Shown here piece by piece: positions 26,001 through 37,291 of a stretch of 64,000 bases of DNA. The DNA is taken from the NCBI RefSeq assembly GCF_900129505.1, contig NZ_LT670818.1:8465001-8529000 (forward strand). Reading direction: 5' to 3'. A program made the translations under genes and the position numbers. The stretch comes from Bradyrhizobium erythrophlei. Lineage in GTDB: Bacteria > Pseudomonadota > Alphaproteobacteria > Rhizobiales > Xanthobacteraceae. Positions within the stretch are counted from its first letter, which is position 1. Each line of letters begins with the position of its first letter. Below the pieces are notes generated by a model. It saw only the letters and a program-made list of their open reading frames with translations. It did not search any database and had not been told where the DNA came from.

Positions 26001-28413
26001 AACCTCTACCGCCGAAGCGATCGTCGCCGGCGCCCGCGAGGCTCAAACCACCCTGCTTGCCGCTTCGGCGGACGCGGCGAGCCAGGTCAAGTCGCTGACC
26101 TCGGACGTGCAGCGCTCGCTGTCGATCGCAGGGTCCTCCACCGCGGAGACCATCACCTCGGGCGCGCGCGAGGCCCAGAGCACGCTGGTGACCGCCTCGG
26201 CGGATGCCGCCAATCACGTCAAGTCGCTGGCGACCGATGTCGAACGCACGCTGACCGCGGTCGGAGCGGACACCGCCGCTTCGATCCTGAGCAGCGCGCG
26301 CGAGGCGCAAAGCTCGCTGCACGCAACGTCGGCCGACGCCGCCGGCCAGATCAAGGCGATCGCCACGGAGATCGAGCGGTCGCTGTCCGCGGTCACCGCG
26401 AATACCACGGACAATATCCAGACCAGTGCGCTCAGTGCGCAGAGCACGCTCGTGGCCACCTCGAACGAAGTCTCCTCCAAGGTCAAGTCGACCTCGGCGG
26501 ACGTCGAACGTTCGGTTCTGGCCGCCAGCAGCGCGTTCGGCTCGACCATGACCGGCAAGACCGACGAAATCGTCAACTACGTCCAGCAGCAGACTGACCG
26601 GCTGGCGCAGATGATCGACGGCAAGCGCGGCACGCTGGTCGAGGCGATCGGCGCCAGGACCAACCAGCTCACGGTCGATATCGACCGCGTCACCTCGGAC
26701 GCGCTGAAATCGATCGAGACCCGCGGCCTGACCTTCTCGCAATCGATGCTGGGCCACGGCTCCGACGTCGCGCGGACCATCACCTCTGCTGGCGAACTCG
26801 CCACCAACGCCGTCAGCAAGTCGTTGAAGGAGCTGGAACAGTCCTCGCGCACCGCAATCGACCAGTCGCGCCAGGTCTCGATCGCGGCCGTCACCGAGAT
26901 GCAGGAAACCAGCAAGATCCTGCGCACCGACACGGTGGCGCTGTTCGAACGCCTGCGCGAAGGCAACATTCTGTTGCAGGAAGTGCTGACCGGCGCCCAC
27001 GACAACCTCAACTCGCTGGAGCGGGCCCTGGTTACCCGTGTCGCCGACTTCGTCTCCGCCATGAACGACGTGACCTCGCGCAACGGCCTCGCGACCCAGA
27101 CGCTGGAAGACCAGCTGAACATCTTCAACGTCAAGACCCAGAATGCTCTGGAGGGTCTCGGCTCGCTGTCCAGCCAGTTCGAACATCACGGCCAGGCGCT
27201 GGTCGAGGCGGCGGCCGTGGTCGAGCAGAGCAACCGCAACACCACCGCCTCCCTCACCGAACGCAAGACGACGCTGGAATCGCTGGTTACCACCATCGAC
27301 CTGCGCACCGCCGATCTCGATCAGCGGCTGTCGCGCTTCACCGGCCTGCTGGATGAATCGCTGGCGGCCGCCGAGGAGCGCGCGCGCGACATCGCCCGCG
27401 TGGTGGCGGAAACCGCCGGCGCCGGTTCTGCCGCGATCAGCGACCAGTTCGAGGCGGTGCGCTCCAACGCCGAGGAAGAGCGCCGGCTGACCACGCAGAC
27501 CATGACTGCGATCTACCAGCAGAGCACGCAGGAAGCGGATGCGATGTTCGCGCAGTCTGCCGAGAAGTTCTCCGCCATGGTGGCGAGCATGAAGCAGATG
27601 GCCGCCGAAATGCATCACGAGCTCGAATCCACCCGCAGCGAACTTCGCCGCGGCGTGCTGGAAATGCCGCAGGAGGCCGCCGAGAGCACCTCTCAGATGC
27701 GAAAGGTGATCGTCGACCAGATCGAGGCCTTGGCGGAACTGAACCGGATCGTGGCCCATCACGGCCGTGGTCTCGACGTCGTCAGCCAAAGCCGCACGAC
27801 GGCGCCGCGCGAGGAAGAGCCGCTGCTGCAGGCGGCTGCCGGCGTTGGCCGCGGCGCGGCCCCGCGGATGCGCGACGCCGGCAGCGCCTCGACCCTGCCC
27901 CCGCCCGACCTCGGCATGCCCGCCTCGCGCCGCACCGAGGCGCCGCCGGTCTCTCCGGCAAGCGCCGACCAGGGCCGTGACGGATGGCTGTCCGACCTGT
28001 TGAGCCGCACCGATGCGGGTGGCGGCAACCAGCCGCTGCAGCCGCGCGGACGCCAGCCGCAGCAGGGTTCGGGCGGCAATCCGCTGGAGTCGCTGTCGCT
28101 CGACATCGGCCGCCTGATGGACCGCAACCTCGCCGCCGAGATGTGGGACCGCTACCAGCGCGGCGAGAGCAAGGCCTTCACCAAGCGGCTCTACACCCCG
28201 GCCGGCCAGAAGGCGTTCGACGAAGTCGCCCGCAAGTACCGCGCCGACCGCAACTTCAAGCAGACGGTCGACCGCTACATCGCCGAGTTCGAGCGCCTGC
28301 TCGACGAGGTCGCCCGCGACGAACGCGGCCCCGCCGTGCTGCGCAGCCACCTCACCTCGGAGACCGGCCTCGTCTACACCCTGCTCGCCCACGCGGCGGG
28401 ACGGTTGGGATAA
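23098..28413 (+). CDS. Very large membrane-anchored helical repeat protein, GPR/RgsE-like growth-pole-ring candidate
   Basis: The 1771-residue protein has a disordered acidic/Ser-rich N-terminus (1-100) and two transmembrane helices at about 105-130 and 139-165. About 1400 residues of apolipoprotein-like amphipathic helix follow (NVRI, RVDEVAKSITGALEERGAHI, many 22- and 44-residue repeats). A Pro/Gln-rich linker (about 1570-1660) and a conserved C-terminal helical domain (PLESLSLDIGRLMDRNLAAE to the end) complete it. The architecture matches GPR of Agrobacterium (about 2100 residues) and RgsE of Sinorhizobium, which form a ring at the growing pole in Rhizobiales. That assignment is by architecture and memory, not alignment. 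An upstream CtrA-type site and a downstream terminator make it a single-gene unit. Confidence 0.75.
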   Translation: MANNPKKVKDPTEVALSAIQEALNIGETSGDDNARGSVRSDNAPANSSSTSPFDEGTFDVRPSTDRPVFEPIEEPRAPRRAANDDRATIGQILQALQKGRPARSVYTLATASAAVWIIGCALLTVSFLPSLQAAMGQSGGVLVLGGLAGLFLAPVLLFYFLASLAWRGQEMRMIAQSMAQVAIRFSEPEGATSDSMITVGQAIRREVAAMGDGVERAIARAGELETLVANEVAALERAYSDNEVRIRALLQDIAHQRDNLVGQAEQVRSAISGVQIDLRHDIALISDAIASRVDEVAKSITGALEERGAHITTALSNAGDNMILALGERGGDLLDRLEEASAETTRAVLDASERLTTSLNFKTGHVHDEFVDLADRVHEMLNERVDRITSEFEQRSSTIVDGISDRTEQVHDSLKNSSDSLLLELELRSGDLVSKIDEASNRLATQILTSGDKASEALDVTVNTLVAKVVSQTETAHDTLSLQISAFEELVKNQGGELAEKFARDSGTLGALLTRHISEFDRTVKTFGGEIVDRMGQRTEDIAETLKTYVDTFDTRLTSNGGEITASLDQRLMQFETTLGTSVANLDSSLDSRIKSFDETVDGRLKSLELTFDTRAKSVTETIDDRLGTLASSLTDGAAQAIHSIDSRLTQLTSSLTDGTAQAIESIDSRLTNLATSLTSGSAQVVEAVDQRIAEVTATIDGRSAHLTDTITARFLEIHQGIESRVGAVATDIDMRVAQFEDLLGSRIEAVAGRIESSGRQASDGLMARAEELSVGIRSHVEDAERSLTNLVVNTSETIQTGARAAQQSLLTVSSDVGAQLKLTSAEVERAIIAVGTGAANSIVTSARDAQTTLVAASSDAAGQIKSLSADVERTLSAAGGATAAAILSGAREVQTTLVTASTDAANQVKSLSGDVERTLSAAGNAAAASILSSAREVQGTLVTASSEAANHAKTLSADIERSLSIAGTSTAEAIVAGAREAQTTLLAASADAASQVKSLTSDVQRSLSIAGSSTAETITSGAREAQSTLVTASADAANHVKSLATDVERTLTAVGADTAASILSSAREAQSSLHATSADAAGQIKAIATEIERSLSAVTANTTDNIQTSALSAQSTLVATSNEVSSKVKSTSADVERSVLAASSAFGSTMTGKTDEIVNYVQQQTDRLAQMIDGKRGTLVEAIGARTNQLTVDIDRVTSDALKSIETRGLTFSQSMLGHGSDVARTITSAGELATNAVSKSLKELEQSSRTAIDQSRQVSIAAVTEMQETSKILRTDTVALFERLREGNILLQEVLTGAHDNLNSLERALVTRVADFVSAMNDVTSRNGLATQTLEDQLNIFNVKTQNALEGLGSLSSQFEHHGQALVEAAAVVEQSNRNTTASLTERKTTLESLVTTIDLRTADLDQRLSRFTGLLDESLAAAEERARDIARVVAETAGAGSAAISDQFEAVRSNAEEERRLTTQTMTAIYQQSTQEADAMFAQSAEKFSAMVASMKQMAAEMHHELESTRSELRRGVLEMPQEAAESTSQMRKVIVDQIEALAELNRIVAHHGRGLDVVSQSRTTAPREEEPLLQAAAGVGRGAAPRMRDAGSASTLPPPDLGMPASRRTEAPPVSPASADQGRDGWLSDLLSRTDAGGGNQPLQPRGRQPQQGSGGNPLESLSLDIGRLMDRNLAAEMWDRYQRGESKAFTKRLYTPAGQKAFDEVARKYRADRNFKQTVDRYIAEFERLLDEVARDERGPAVLRSHLTSETGLVYTLLAHAAGRLG
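25501..26556 (+). repeat. Eight tandem 44-codon repeats in the GPR-like gene
   Basis: Units of exactly 132 bp begin at 25501, 25633, 25765, 25897, 26029, 26161, 26293 and 26425 (protein residues 802-1153). Each starts (G/S)A(R/L)-x-(A/V)-Q-x-(S/T)-L, has (S/T)-(S/A)-(D/E)-(A/V) and V/I-K-S-x-(S/T)-x-(D/E)-(V/I)-(E/Q)-R in the middle, and ends with an Ala/Ser/Gly stretch. Forty-four equals four times eleven, the hendecad spacing seen in apolipoprotein-type amphipathic helices. Shorter 22-residue repeats (SSLTDGAAQAIHSIDSRLTQ) precede the array at about residues 630-700. Confidence 0.9.
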
Positions 28414-28440
28414 GGTTTTGAACTGATCGCGGAATGAAAA

Positions 28441-28472
28441 ACGGGGGCAGCGATGCCTCCGTTTTTGTTTTT
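28441..28472 (+). terminator. Rho-independent terminator of the GPR-like gene
   Basis: ACGGGGGCA, a GCGA loop and TGCCTCCGT form a 9-bp stem (one G-U pair) followed by TTTTTGTTTTT. It begins 28 nt after the stop codon. It overlaps the region where an upstream ATG for the next open frame (28434) would lie, which argues against that start. Confidence 0.92.
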
Positions 28473-28610
28473 GGACGGGCCACAAATGATACCAAGATCG
28501 AATCTATTTCAGGATCTTGGCGCTCGACGGTCCGCCTTCACCTTGACCGGCTCGCATCTGAGCTTTCCCTGATAAACGCCAGAAGCTCCTGGACAGTGAC
28601 GGTGGCTAGG

Positions 28611-29066
28611 ATGAAAGAAGAAGCTGAACTCGAGTATCAGGAACTGAAGGATTTTCTTTCATTCTATGCCGAGCGATATCTCAAGACTGACGGTTTGCCA
28701 TCCGACAAAGCGCCCGTAGCCAGCCTTGAAGCGTTAGAGAAGAAGAGCTTGAAGAAAGCCTTCGATGGGATGCGTCAGGCGATCAATGATTGCGTGGAAA
28801 TGTCATGGCGCTTCGATCCTGCTGAGGTGAAGAGAATAGATTCGCAACTTCGAAGTGCCGGCATCGTTACTCTCTCCGAATTGCGGAGGCGCTATTCGAA
28901 GGGCTATGCAAAGATCATGAAGCGAGGCCGGATTAAGGACGAACCCGAGTACTATCTAATTTGCAACGTGCTGCACGATCCGACCGAGAAGACACCTGAA
29001 GAGCGCAAATCGCTTGAAGAGCTGATTTCCGACTATGAAGCCCGTAGCTCGTGTAGGATGGGTTGA
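28611..29066 (+). CDS. Hypothetical alpha-helical protein, AT-richer than its neighbours
   Basis: The 151-residue product from ATG 28611 is charged and helical (MKEEAELEYQELKDFLSFYA; KRIDSQLRSAGIVTLSELRR; EKTPEERKSLEELISDYEAR). I recognise no family. Base composition and codons are visibly less GC-rich than flanking genes, which suggests recent acquisition. An ATG at 28434 would extend it by 59 residues but lies at the terminator of the previous gene, so 28611 is preferred. Its last codons (SSCRMG) come from an inserted palindromic repeat, so the original C-terminus may be altered. Confidence 0.6.
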   Translation: MKEEAELEYQELKDFLSFYAERYLKTDGLPSDKAPVASLEALEKKSLKKAFDGMRQAINDCVEMSWRFDPAEVKRIDSQLRSAGIVTLSELRRRYSKGYAKIMKRGRIKDEPEYYLICNVLHDPTEKTPEERKSLEELISDYEARSSCRMG

Positions 29067-29084
29067 GCACTTGCGAAACCCATC
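29057..29084. repeat. Short palindromic repeat at the 3' end of the 28611-29066 gene
   Basis: GATGGGTT (29057-29064) and AACCCATC (29077-29084) form a hairpin in the context GTAGGATGGGTTGAGC...GCGAAACCCATC, a dispersed element type I recognise from several proteobacteria. The preceding gene's stop codon lies inside it. The rest of the ~90 bp up to 29175 shows no gene. Confidence 0.6.
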
Positions 29085-29175
29085 GCCTTGCTGCGTGTGG
29101 GCCCAAAGCGAAGCATGGGTGGATTCGCGCCAAGCTTCTCGAGGCTCGCGGATACCTCCTCGAAGCAAGCCAACC

Positions 29176-32774
<3,599 letters not shown>

Positions 32775-32807
32775 TTATGAAAGATGGTGACCAGCGTTGG
32801 GGCGACA

Positions 32808-33755
32808 TCAATCATTATCCGGCGCGCCCTTCGCCAGTTCCGCCTTTACGACGAAGCTGTTCCTTGCCGCGTAAAGGTCGCCCTCCAACACACCAAATGT
32901 GATTTCCACAAGCTCCGGATCGCGCTCGCCGACCTCGACGTCGCGGGCTTCGAACTTCTCGCCGTTACGGACGAAGACGACGGTACGGTTCTCGACGGTC
33001 TGCAACGCCGAGGACTTCACCGCGACTGCCACCTGTTTCGCCGACAGGATCAGCCGGCCGGTGATGAACAGGCCGGGCCGAAGCCGCTGCTCGGAGTTCG
33101 GCACGACCGCTCTGGCAAGCGCGCTCTGGGTGTCGCTGCTGCCGACCGGCGACAGATACGAGACCTTGGCCTCGATCGTCGACCCGCCGTCGGCGGGGTC
33201 GATGAGAACTTGATCGCCGATGTTGACCCGCGTCAGATCGCGCCGGTAGACGGAGAAATCGACCCAAACCGTCGATAGATCCGCGATGACGAATGCCGGT
33301 TTCTGCTCGGAGACGAATTCGCCCAGCGTCGTCTGACGGTCGATGACCGTGCCTGCGAGCGCGGCCTTCAGCTCATATGGTGTCAGGCTCTGATTGCTTT
33401 CGACGATGGCGAGGACGTCGCCTTTTTGGACGCGGTCGCCGATCCGTTTGCGCACATCGCGCACGATGCCCGGAAAGCGCGGCGTGACCTGAACCAGCGA
33501 TTCCTGGTTCGGCTGGACCACTCCATTCAGCAACAGGCTATCGCGCAGCACGCCGGGTGACGCCTTCGCAAGTTCGATTCCAGCAGCCGCCACCTTGGCA
33601 TCGCTCAGCACGACGCTGTCCGAACGTTCCTCCTTTTCGGCCTTCTCCTTTGCCGTCGTTTTGGTGGTCACCGGCATTAACATCCGGTAGCCGCCATAGA
33701 CCAGCGCCGCGGCAACCAGAACGAAGACAAAATATCGGATCAATCCTTGGATCAT
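32808..33755 (-). CDS. CzcB-type periplasmic adaptor (membrane fusion) protein
   Basis: The 315-residue protein has an N-terminal membrane anchor (residues about 8-28), a barrel-sandwich/lipoyl half motif (VTPRFPGIVRDVRKRIGDRV near 90-109, then AGTVIDRQTTLGEFVSE), and beta-barrel and membrane-proximal domains (LRPGLFITGRLILSAKQVAV). The alpha-hairpin between lipoyl halves is very short, as in some CzcB proteins. It bridges the RND pump and the outer-membrane channel. Its first codons overlap the channel gene stop by 4 nt. It lacks the N-terminal metal-binding extension seen in some CzcB/SilB proteins. Confidence 0.9.
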   Translation of the reverse strand: MIQGLIRYFVFVLVAAALVYGGYRMLMPVTTKTTAKEKAEKEERSDSVVLSDAKVAAAGIELAKASPGVLRDSLLLNGVVQPNQESLVQVTPRFPGIVRDVRKRIGDRVQKGDVLAIVESNQSLTPYELKAALAGTVIDRQTTLGEFVSEQKPAFVIADLSTVWVDFSVYRRDLTRVNIGDQVLIDPADGGSTIEAKVSYLSPVGSSDTQSALARAVVPNSEQRLRPGLFITGRLILSAKQVAVAVKSSALQTVENRTVVFVRNGEKFEARDVEVGERDPELVEITFGVLEGDLYAARNSFVVKAELAKGAPDND

Positions 33756-35062
33756 CTCGAACTCTCGCGGGTGAGCGAAAACGGGCTACCGACGAGGCCT
33801 TCGATCGTCGCGACGGCGATGTGGAAATTCCGCAAGGCTTCCTGCTCGCGCAGCAGCGCCTGCAAGACCGAACCTCGAACGTCAAGCAGGTCGAGTAGCG
33901 TGAACCGGCCCTGCAGGTAGCCGCTCTGGATGGTCTCCAAGGCGCTGCGCGCGCTGGGGATGACGGACGTCCGCAGCAGCTTAAGTTCGGCCAGCGATCC
34001 ATTCACGGCATCGTAGGCGCGGCCCGCAACGCTAATCAGAACAAGCTTGTTGATCGCACGCTCGGCGCCGGTCTTCGCCAAGGCGTCCTCAGCGGCAATA
34101 ATGTTGCCGGTGTTTTGATCGAAGATCGGTAGCGGCACCGAGACGCCCAACCGAACCGCGTTGTCATTGGTAAACTGGCGGGGCTGCCCTCCTGAAAACT
34201 CGACAGTTTCCTGAAAATGCCGCCATCCCGCGGAGATTTGAACATCGGGAATCCGCTTGAGACGCGCCAGAATGAGGTCGGCGTTGCGCTGCGCGGTGAC
34301 GGCCGTCCAGCGCATGAGTTGCGGGTTGGCCTCGATAGCCTGAACCACGGACCAGAAGGGCGGCGGCTGGCCAATGCCGGTGAGACGCCCCACCGCGGCG
34401 CCAAAACGCGGCGTGCTGTCGCCCATCAGGATCGCAAGATCGCGCCGCGCCGTCGCCAGTTCTGTCTTCGCGCGTTCGCGATCGACGCGGAACAAGTCGG
34501 CCGCCACCTGCGCCCGCAATGTCTCCGCCGGAGAGGAAGCGCCCTCCTGAACGCGCTTCTGCAGCAGCGGAATGAGCTGTTCGAGACTAGAAATCTGCTC
34601 GTCGAAGATCTCGATACGCCTCTGGACGCTCACCACCGTGATGAACGCGACTGCCGTCTCCGACATTACCTCGAGGCGGGTCGCGCGCCGCTGCCAAACC
34701 GCCGCTCCGACACCTGCCTCTCCGGCCGCCAGACGCGCTTCTCGCTTGCCGCCGAGTTCGACCAGTTGACTGAGCTGGAGGGTGGTCTCAGCCGCCTGCA
34801 GGCCTTTGAAGGGACCGGACCCGAGGGCGTTGTCGAGTTCAAAGGCAAGATCGGGATTCGGAAGGGCTCCGGCCTGGACCTTAAGACCGGTCGCAATGCC
34901 GATATCGCGCTCCGCCGCCGTGAGGCGTGGATTCGCGGCCAAGGCGCGCTGCAGGGCCTGAGGCAACGAAATCGATCGTGGCACCCCCTCGGCGGCTTCG
35001 ACTGGAATTGTGACGACAAGCCATGCGCATGTCAGGCGCAAAGCCACTCCAAGCAAATTCAT
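33752..35062 (-). CDS. CzcC-type outer membrane channel (TolC family)
   Basis: The 436-residue protein has a signal peptide (residues 1-23, AEA) and two outer-membrane-efflux repeats. The first begins ISLPQALQRALAANPRLTAA and the second around residue 225 (FWSVVQAIEANPQLMRWTAV), each followed by long helices; VRLGVSVPLPIFDQNTGNII is the conserved strand region. It forms the exit duct of the CzcCBA complex. It overlaps the adaptor gene and is preceded by the small gene at 35123-35503, with 60 nt between. Confidence 0.9.
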   Translation of the reverse strand: MNLLGVALRLTCAWLVVTIPVEAAEGVPRSISLPQALQRALAANPRLTAAERDIGIATGLKVQAGALPNPDLAFELDNALGSGPFKGLQAAETTLQLSQLVELGGKREARLAAGEAGVGAAVWQRRATRLEVMSETAVAFITVVSVQRRIEIFDEQISSLEQLIPLLQKRVQEGASSPAETLRAQVAADLFRVDRERAKTELATARRDLAILMGDSTPRFGAAVGRLTGIGQPPPFWSVVQAIEANPQLMRWTAVTAQRNADLILARLKRIPDVQISAGWRHFQETVEFSGGQPRQFTNDNAVRLGVSVPLPIFDQNTGNIIAAEDALAKTGAERAINKLVLISVAGRAYDAVNGSLAELKLLRTSVIPSARSALETIQSGYLQGRFTLLDLLDVRGSVLQALLREQEALRNFHIAVATIEGLVGSPFSLTRESSR

Positions 35063-35122
35063 CAGCTCAACCAGAAAAGCGGAAAGACAGCGACGCGGCC
35101 CGGCCGCTCGCAGCTACGAATC

Positions 35123-35503
35123 TCAGGTCAGATGTTTGGGGGGTGGGGTATCAAGCCCGGGATGATCTTCTAGCAGGAACGTCGGGGCCTCGAATGATAG
35201 TTTAACCGATTCGGCTTTAGGCTCGGCGACGAGTACGGGCGCAGGCATTACAAGTGGGATGCAGGTGTAACAATGCTCGACTAACCCAGGCTTTTCTTTC
35301 GAGCCCTCGTCGGATTTCTTCGTCACCGCACTTCCTTCAAGCGAACTCGCTTCAAGTGAACTCGCCCCCGCCAACGTTTCTTCCGCGCAGGAAATTTCTC
35401 CGCCAAAGCCAACAATCGCATATGCCGCGACAAGCAAAACCGTCAGCATCCGGCGAAAAGCCGATGCACGGGAAGCCCCTCCGAGACTGGCTGTTTTCCT
35501 CAC
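35123..35503 (-). CDS. Small secreted CzcI-like protein at the head of the efflux operon
   Basis: The 126-residue product has a basic N-terminus, a hydrophobic segment at residues about 18-38 and a central HCYTCIP motif offering possible metal ligands. Its C-terminus, ending LDTPPPKHLT, resembles small proteins encoded ahead of czc/cnr systems (CzcI type). The part ASSLEASSLEGS comes from a short tandem DNA duplication. The function of such proteins is poorly defined; regulation or metal sensing has been proposed. It is the first gene of the leftward operon and is followed upstream only by repeat DNA. Confidence 0.65.
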   Translation of the reverse strand: MRKTASLGGASRASAFRRMLTVLLVAAYAIVGFGGEISCAEETLAGASSLEASSLEGSAVTKKSDEGSKEKPGLVEHCYTCIPLVMPAPVLVAEPKAESVKLSFEAPTFLLEDHPGLDTPPPKHLT

Positions 35504-35641
35504 CAGACTAGGACTATCAAATTTCCGGACGCAACACTATTGCGATTCAGGCTGTGGGACGTTGGGACGAGCCTCCTCTCCGATGCACGGCAACGCCCGT
35601 CGAACTGTACCCTTCGGCGATCAGCATCGTCGGTCGATCTG

Positions 35642-36092
35642 ACCCGACGGGCAAATCACCTGGACTGTTTATCGACCCCTCTGTCCAGCCCTCTTTGCAA
35701 AAATATTCTGATTTTCCGAAGACCCAAATCACCTGTATAACCCTCCCCGTCCTGTCCCACAGAGGGGCGGCTCGAGATCGTCACGGACGCGGGACAGGAT
35801 GCGGTGGACGCGGACGGTGCTTGAGACGAGGGCGCCCGAGGCGGACGGCGAAGTCGTGTGGTTCTGACGTCTCGACGCTGGCGTCAAGCTCGTGAGAAGC
35901 AAGCTTCTCAGGGGTGACGGTGACAAAAAAGCCCGATCGCCGGGAAGAGCACGAAGTAAGCCGTAAAACCATTGCGCGGGGAATGCCGGGTGTTTGCCGG
36001 TGTGACCTGACTAACGCGTGTGCGCTCTACCCCACTCATTGCACACGCGGCTATCGGGCGCATCGGACGCCCGGCATTCCCTGCGCCCTCTG
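35642..36092 (+). repeat. Long dispersed repeat, copy A
   Basis: This ~450-bp non-coding element starts CCCGACGGGCAAATCACC, contains CTGTCCAGCCCTCTTTGCAA, CACAGAGGGGCGGCTCG, GAGAAGCAAGCTTCTC and CCATTGCGCGGGGAATGCCG, and ends CCCGGCATTCCCTGCGCCCT. An inverted homologous copy lies at 46145-46577. I recognise the sequence as a repeat found many times in Bradyrhizobium genomes. Frames across it yield fragmentary peptides and are not genes. The 138 bp between it and the czcI-like gene show no supported feature. Confidence 0.85.
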
Positions 36093-36210
36093 CTGAGGAG
36101 GGCGGAACGAACATAGCAAGGCTCGCGCGAAACACGCGGCGAGATCGCGGAGGTGTGCCCTTGGACAGAGCTGCTGTTCGAAATTTGATTCAGTGCCAAA
36201 ACCCACGATG

Positions 36211-36312
36211 TCGTCATCCGCGAAAGCGGATGATCCAGTATTCCAGAGATGCCAGCGATGGATTCGATAAGCCGCGGCGTACTGGGTACCCCGCTTTCGC
36301 GGGGTACGACGA
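36211..36312 (+). repeat. REP-like palindromic element, copy A'
   Basis: Outer arms TCGTCATCCGCGAAAGCGGATGA and a matching GCTTTCGCGGGGTACGACGA face each other around CGATGGATTCGATAAGCCGCGGC. A homologous element lies at 45929-46056. Both sit on the inner side of the long repeat copies, so repeat and REP form a composite unit. Confidence 0.75.
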
Positions 36313-36371
36313 CCGTGAGTGATCTCGCCCCCCAATCAGCGAACGCAAATTCCCGGGCGTCCCCGAGCACC

Positions 36372-37271
36372 TTACGGCCGCTTCCTGTCGTTCGCCGCCG
36401 CCGCCGCGGGAGTCGGGCCCGGCCTTGGCGGCGGTGGCGGCACTGCCGCCTGCGAGTTGCCGCTGTTTCCGGCGCCGAACAACAGACGCGTCGGGTTGCG
36501 GTCGAGATTGTTCACCGCGCGGCTGATGTCGGCGAGCGTGCGGCGGCCGTCGGTCATCAGGACGCCTGAGCGCTTGTCGAAATCCTCCGCCAGTTCGCGG
36601 ATCGATTTCACGGTCAGCAGCAATTCGCCGCCGTCCTTGCCGCCCGCCAGCGTGTTGAGGCCGAGCATCAGATTGTCGGCCTTGCCCATCACGCCGTCGA
36701 CCTTGGCCATGACGTCGTCGATCTTCTGGGAATTGCGCGCCAGTGAGTTGGTGAAGGTCTCGAGATTCTTGAGGGAGTTTTTCACCGATTCCTGGTTGTC
36801 GGCGACCACCCGGTTGATGTTCTGCAGAGTGCCGCGGATCGCCTCGGTGACGTCCTGCAGCGCATTGGGGTCGGCCGTCAGCGTGGGTACCCCGTCCTCG
36901 TCCAGCGGCACCGGGGGTGCCGCCTCCGCGCCGCCCTTCAGCGAGATCGCGGCGACGCCGGTAAGTCCCTGGAATTCGAGCCCGACCAGGGTGTCCCTGC
37001 GGATCGGGGCGCTGTTCTCGACCATGGCGAGTGCGACGACACGACGCGGGTTGTCCAGTTTCACGGACGTCACCTCGCCTACCCGAATACCATTGAAATT
37101 GACGCTGCCGCCGTTGCGCAGACCCGCGGCCGGCCCCTCGAATACGATCCGCAGCGGGCTGCGGGCCTTGGTGGTGTGCAGCGACTGGAACCAGAGCACA
37201 AAGCCGAACGCCGCGGCAATCACTGCCAGCGTGAACGATCCGATCAGGACGAAGTTCGCCCGCGTTTCCAT
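36372..37271 (-). CDS. MCE/MlaD-type substrate-binding protein of a lipid ABC transporter
   Basis: The 299-residue protein has an N-terminal membrane anchor (residues about 7-28). A single MCE domain follows (residues about 38-115; IVFEGPAAGLRNGGSVNFNG, VGEVTSVKLD, GLEFQGLTGVAAISLKGG), then a helical region and a Pro/Ala-rich tail. MlaD-type proteins form hexameric channels that carry phospholipid between membranes. It is third in a permease-ATPase-MCE operon, 20 nt after the ATPase gene. The auxiliary lipoprotein gene often found after this position is absent; repeat DNA begins 60 nt downstream. Confidence 0.9.
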   Translation of the reverse strand: METRANFVLIGSFTLAVIAAAFGFVLWFQSLHTTKARSPLRIVFEGPAAGLRNGGSVNFNGIRVGEVTSVKLDNPRRVVALAMVENSAPIRRDTLVGLEFQGLTGVAAISLKGGAEAAPPVPLDEDGVPTLTADPNALQDVTEAIRGTLQNINRVVADNQESVKNSLKNLETFTNSLARNSQKIDDVMAKVDGVMGKADNLMLGLNTLAGGKDGGELLLTVKSIRELAEDFDKRSGVLMTDGRRTLADISRAVNNLDRNPTRLLFGAGNSGNSQAAVPPPPPRPGPTPAAAAANDRKRP

Positions 37272-37291
37272 TTGCTCTGTTAACTCCGGTG

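Noticed and set aside
24796..28485. 1229-residue open frame on the minus strand opposite the repeat array
   Set aside because: Same cause: codon bias of a repetitive GC-rich gene. The peptide is Gly/Arg/Asp/Gln-rich with no recognisable family and would start beyond the real gene's terminator.
35554..36569. Short frames within the dispersed repeat A and beyond, giving peptides such as HRGAARDRHGRGTGCGGRGR
   Set aside because: These are translations of a known-type non-coding repeat; frames are interrupted differently in copy A and copy B.
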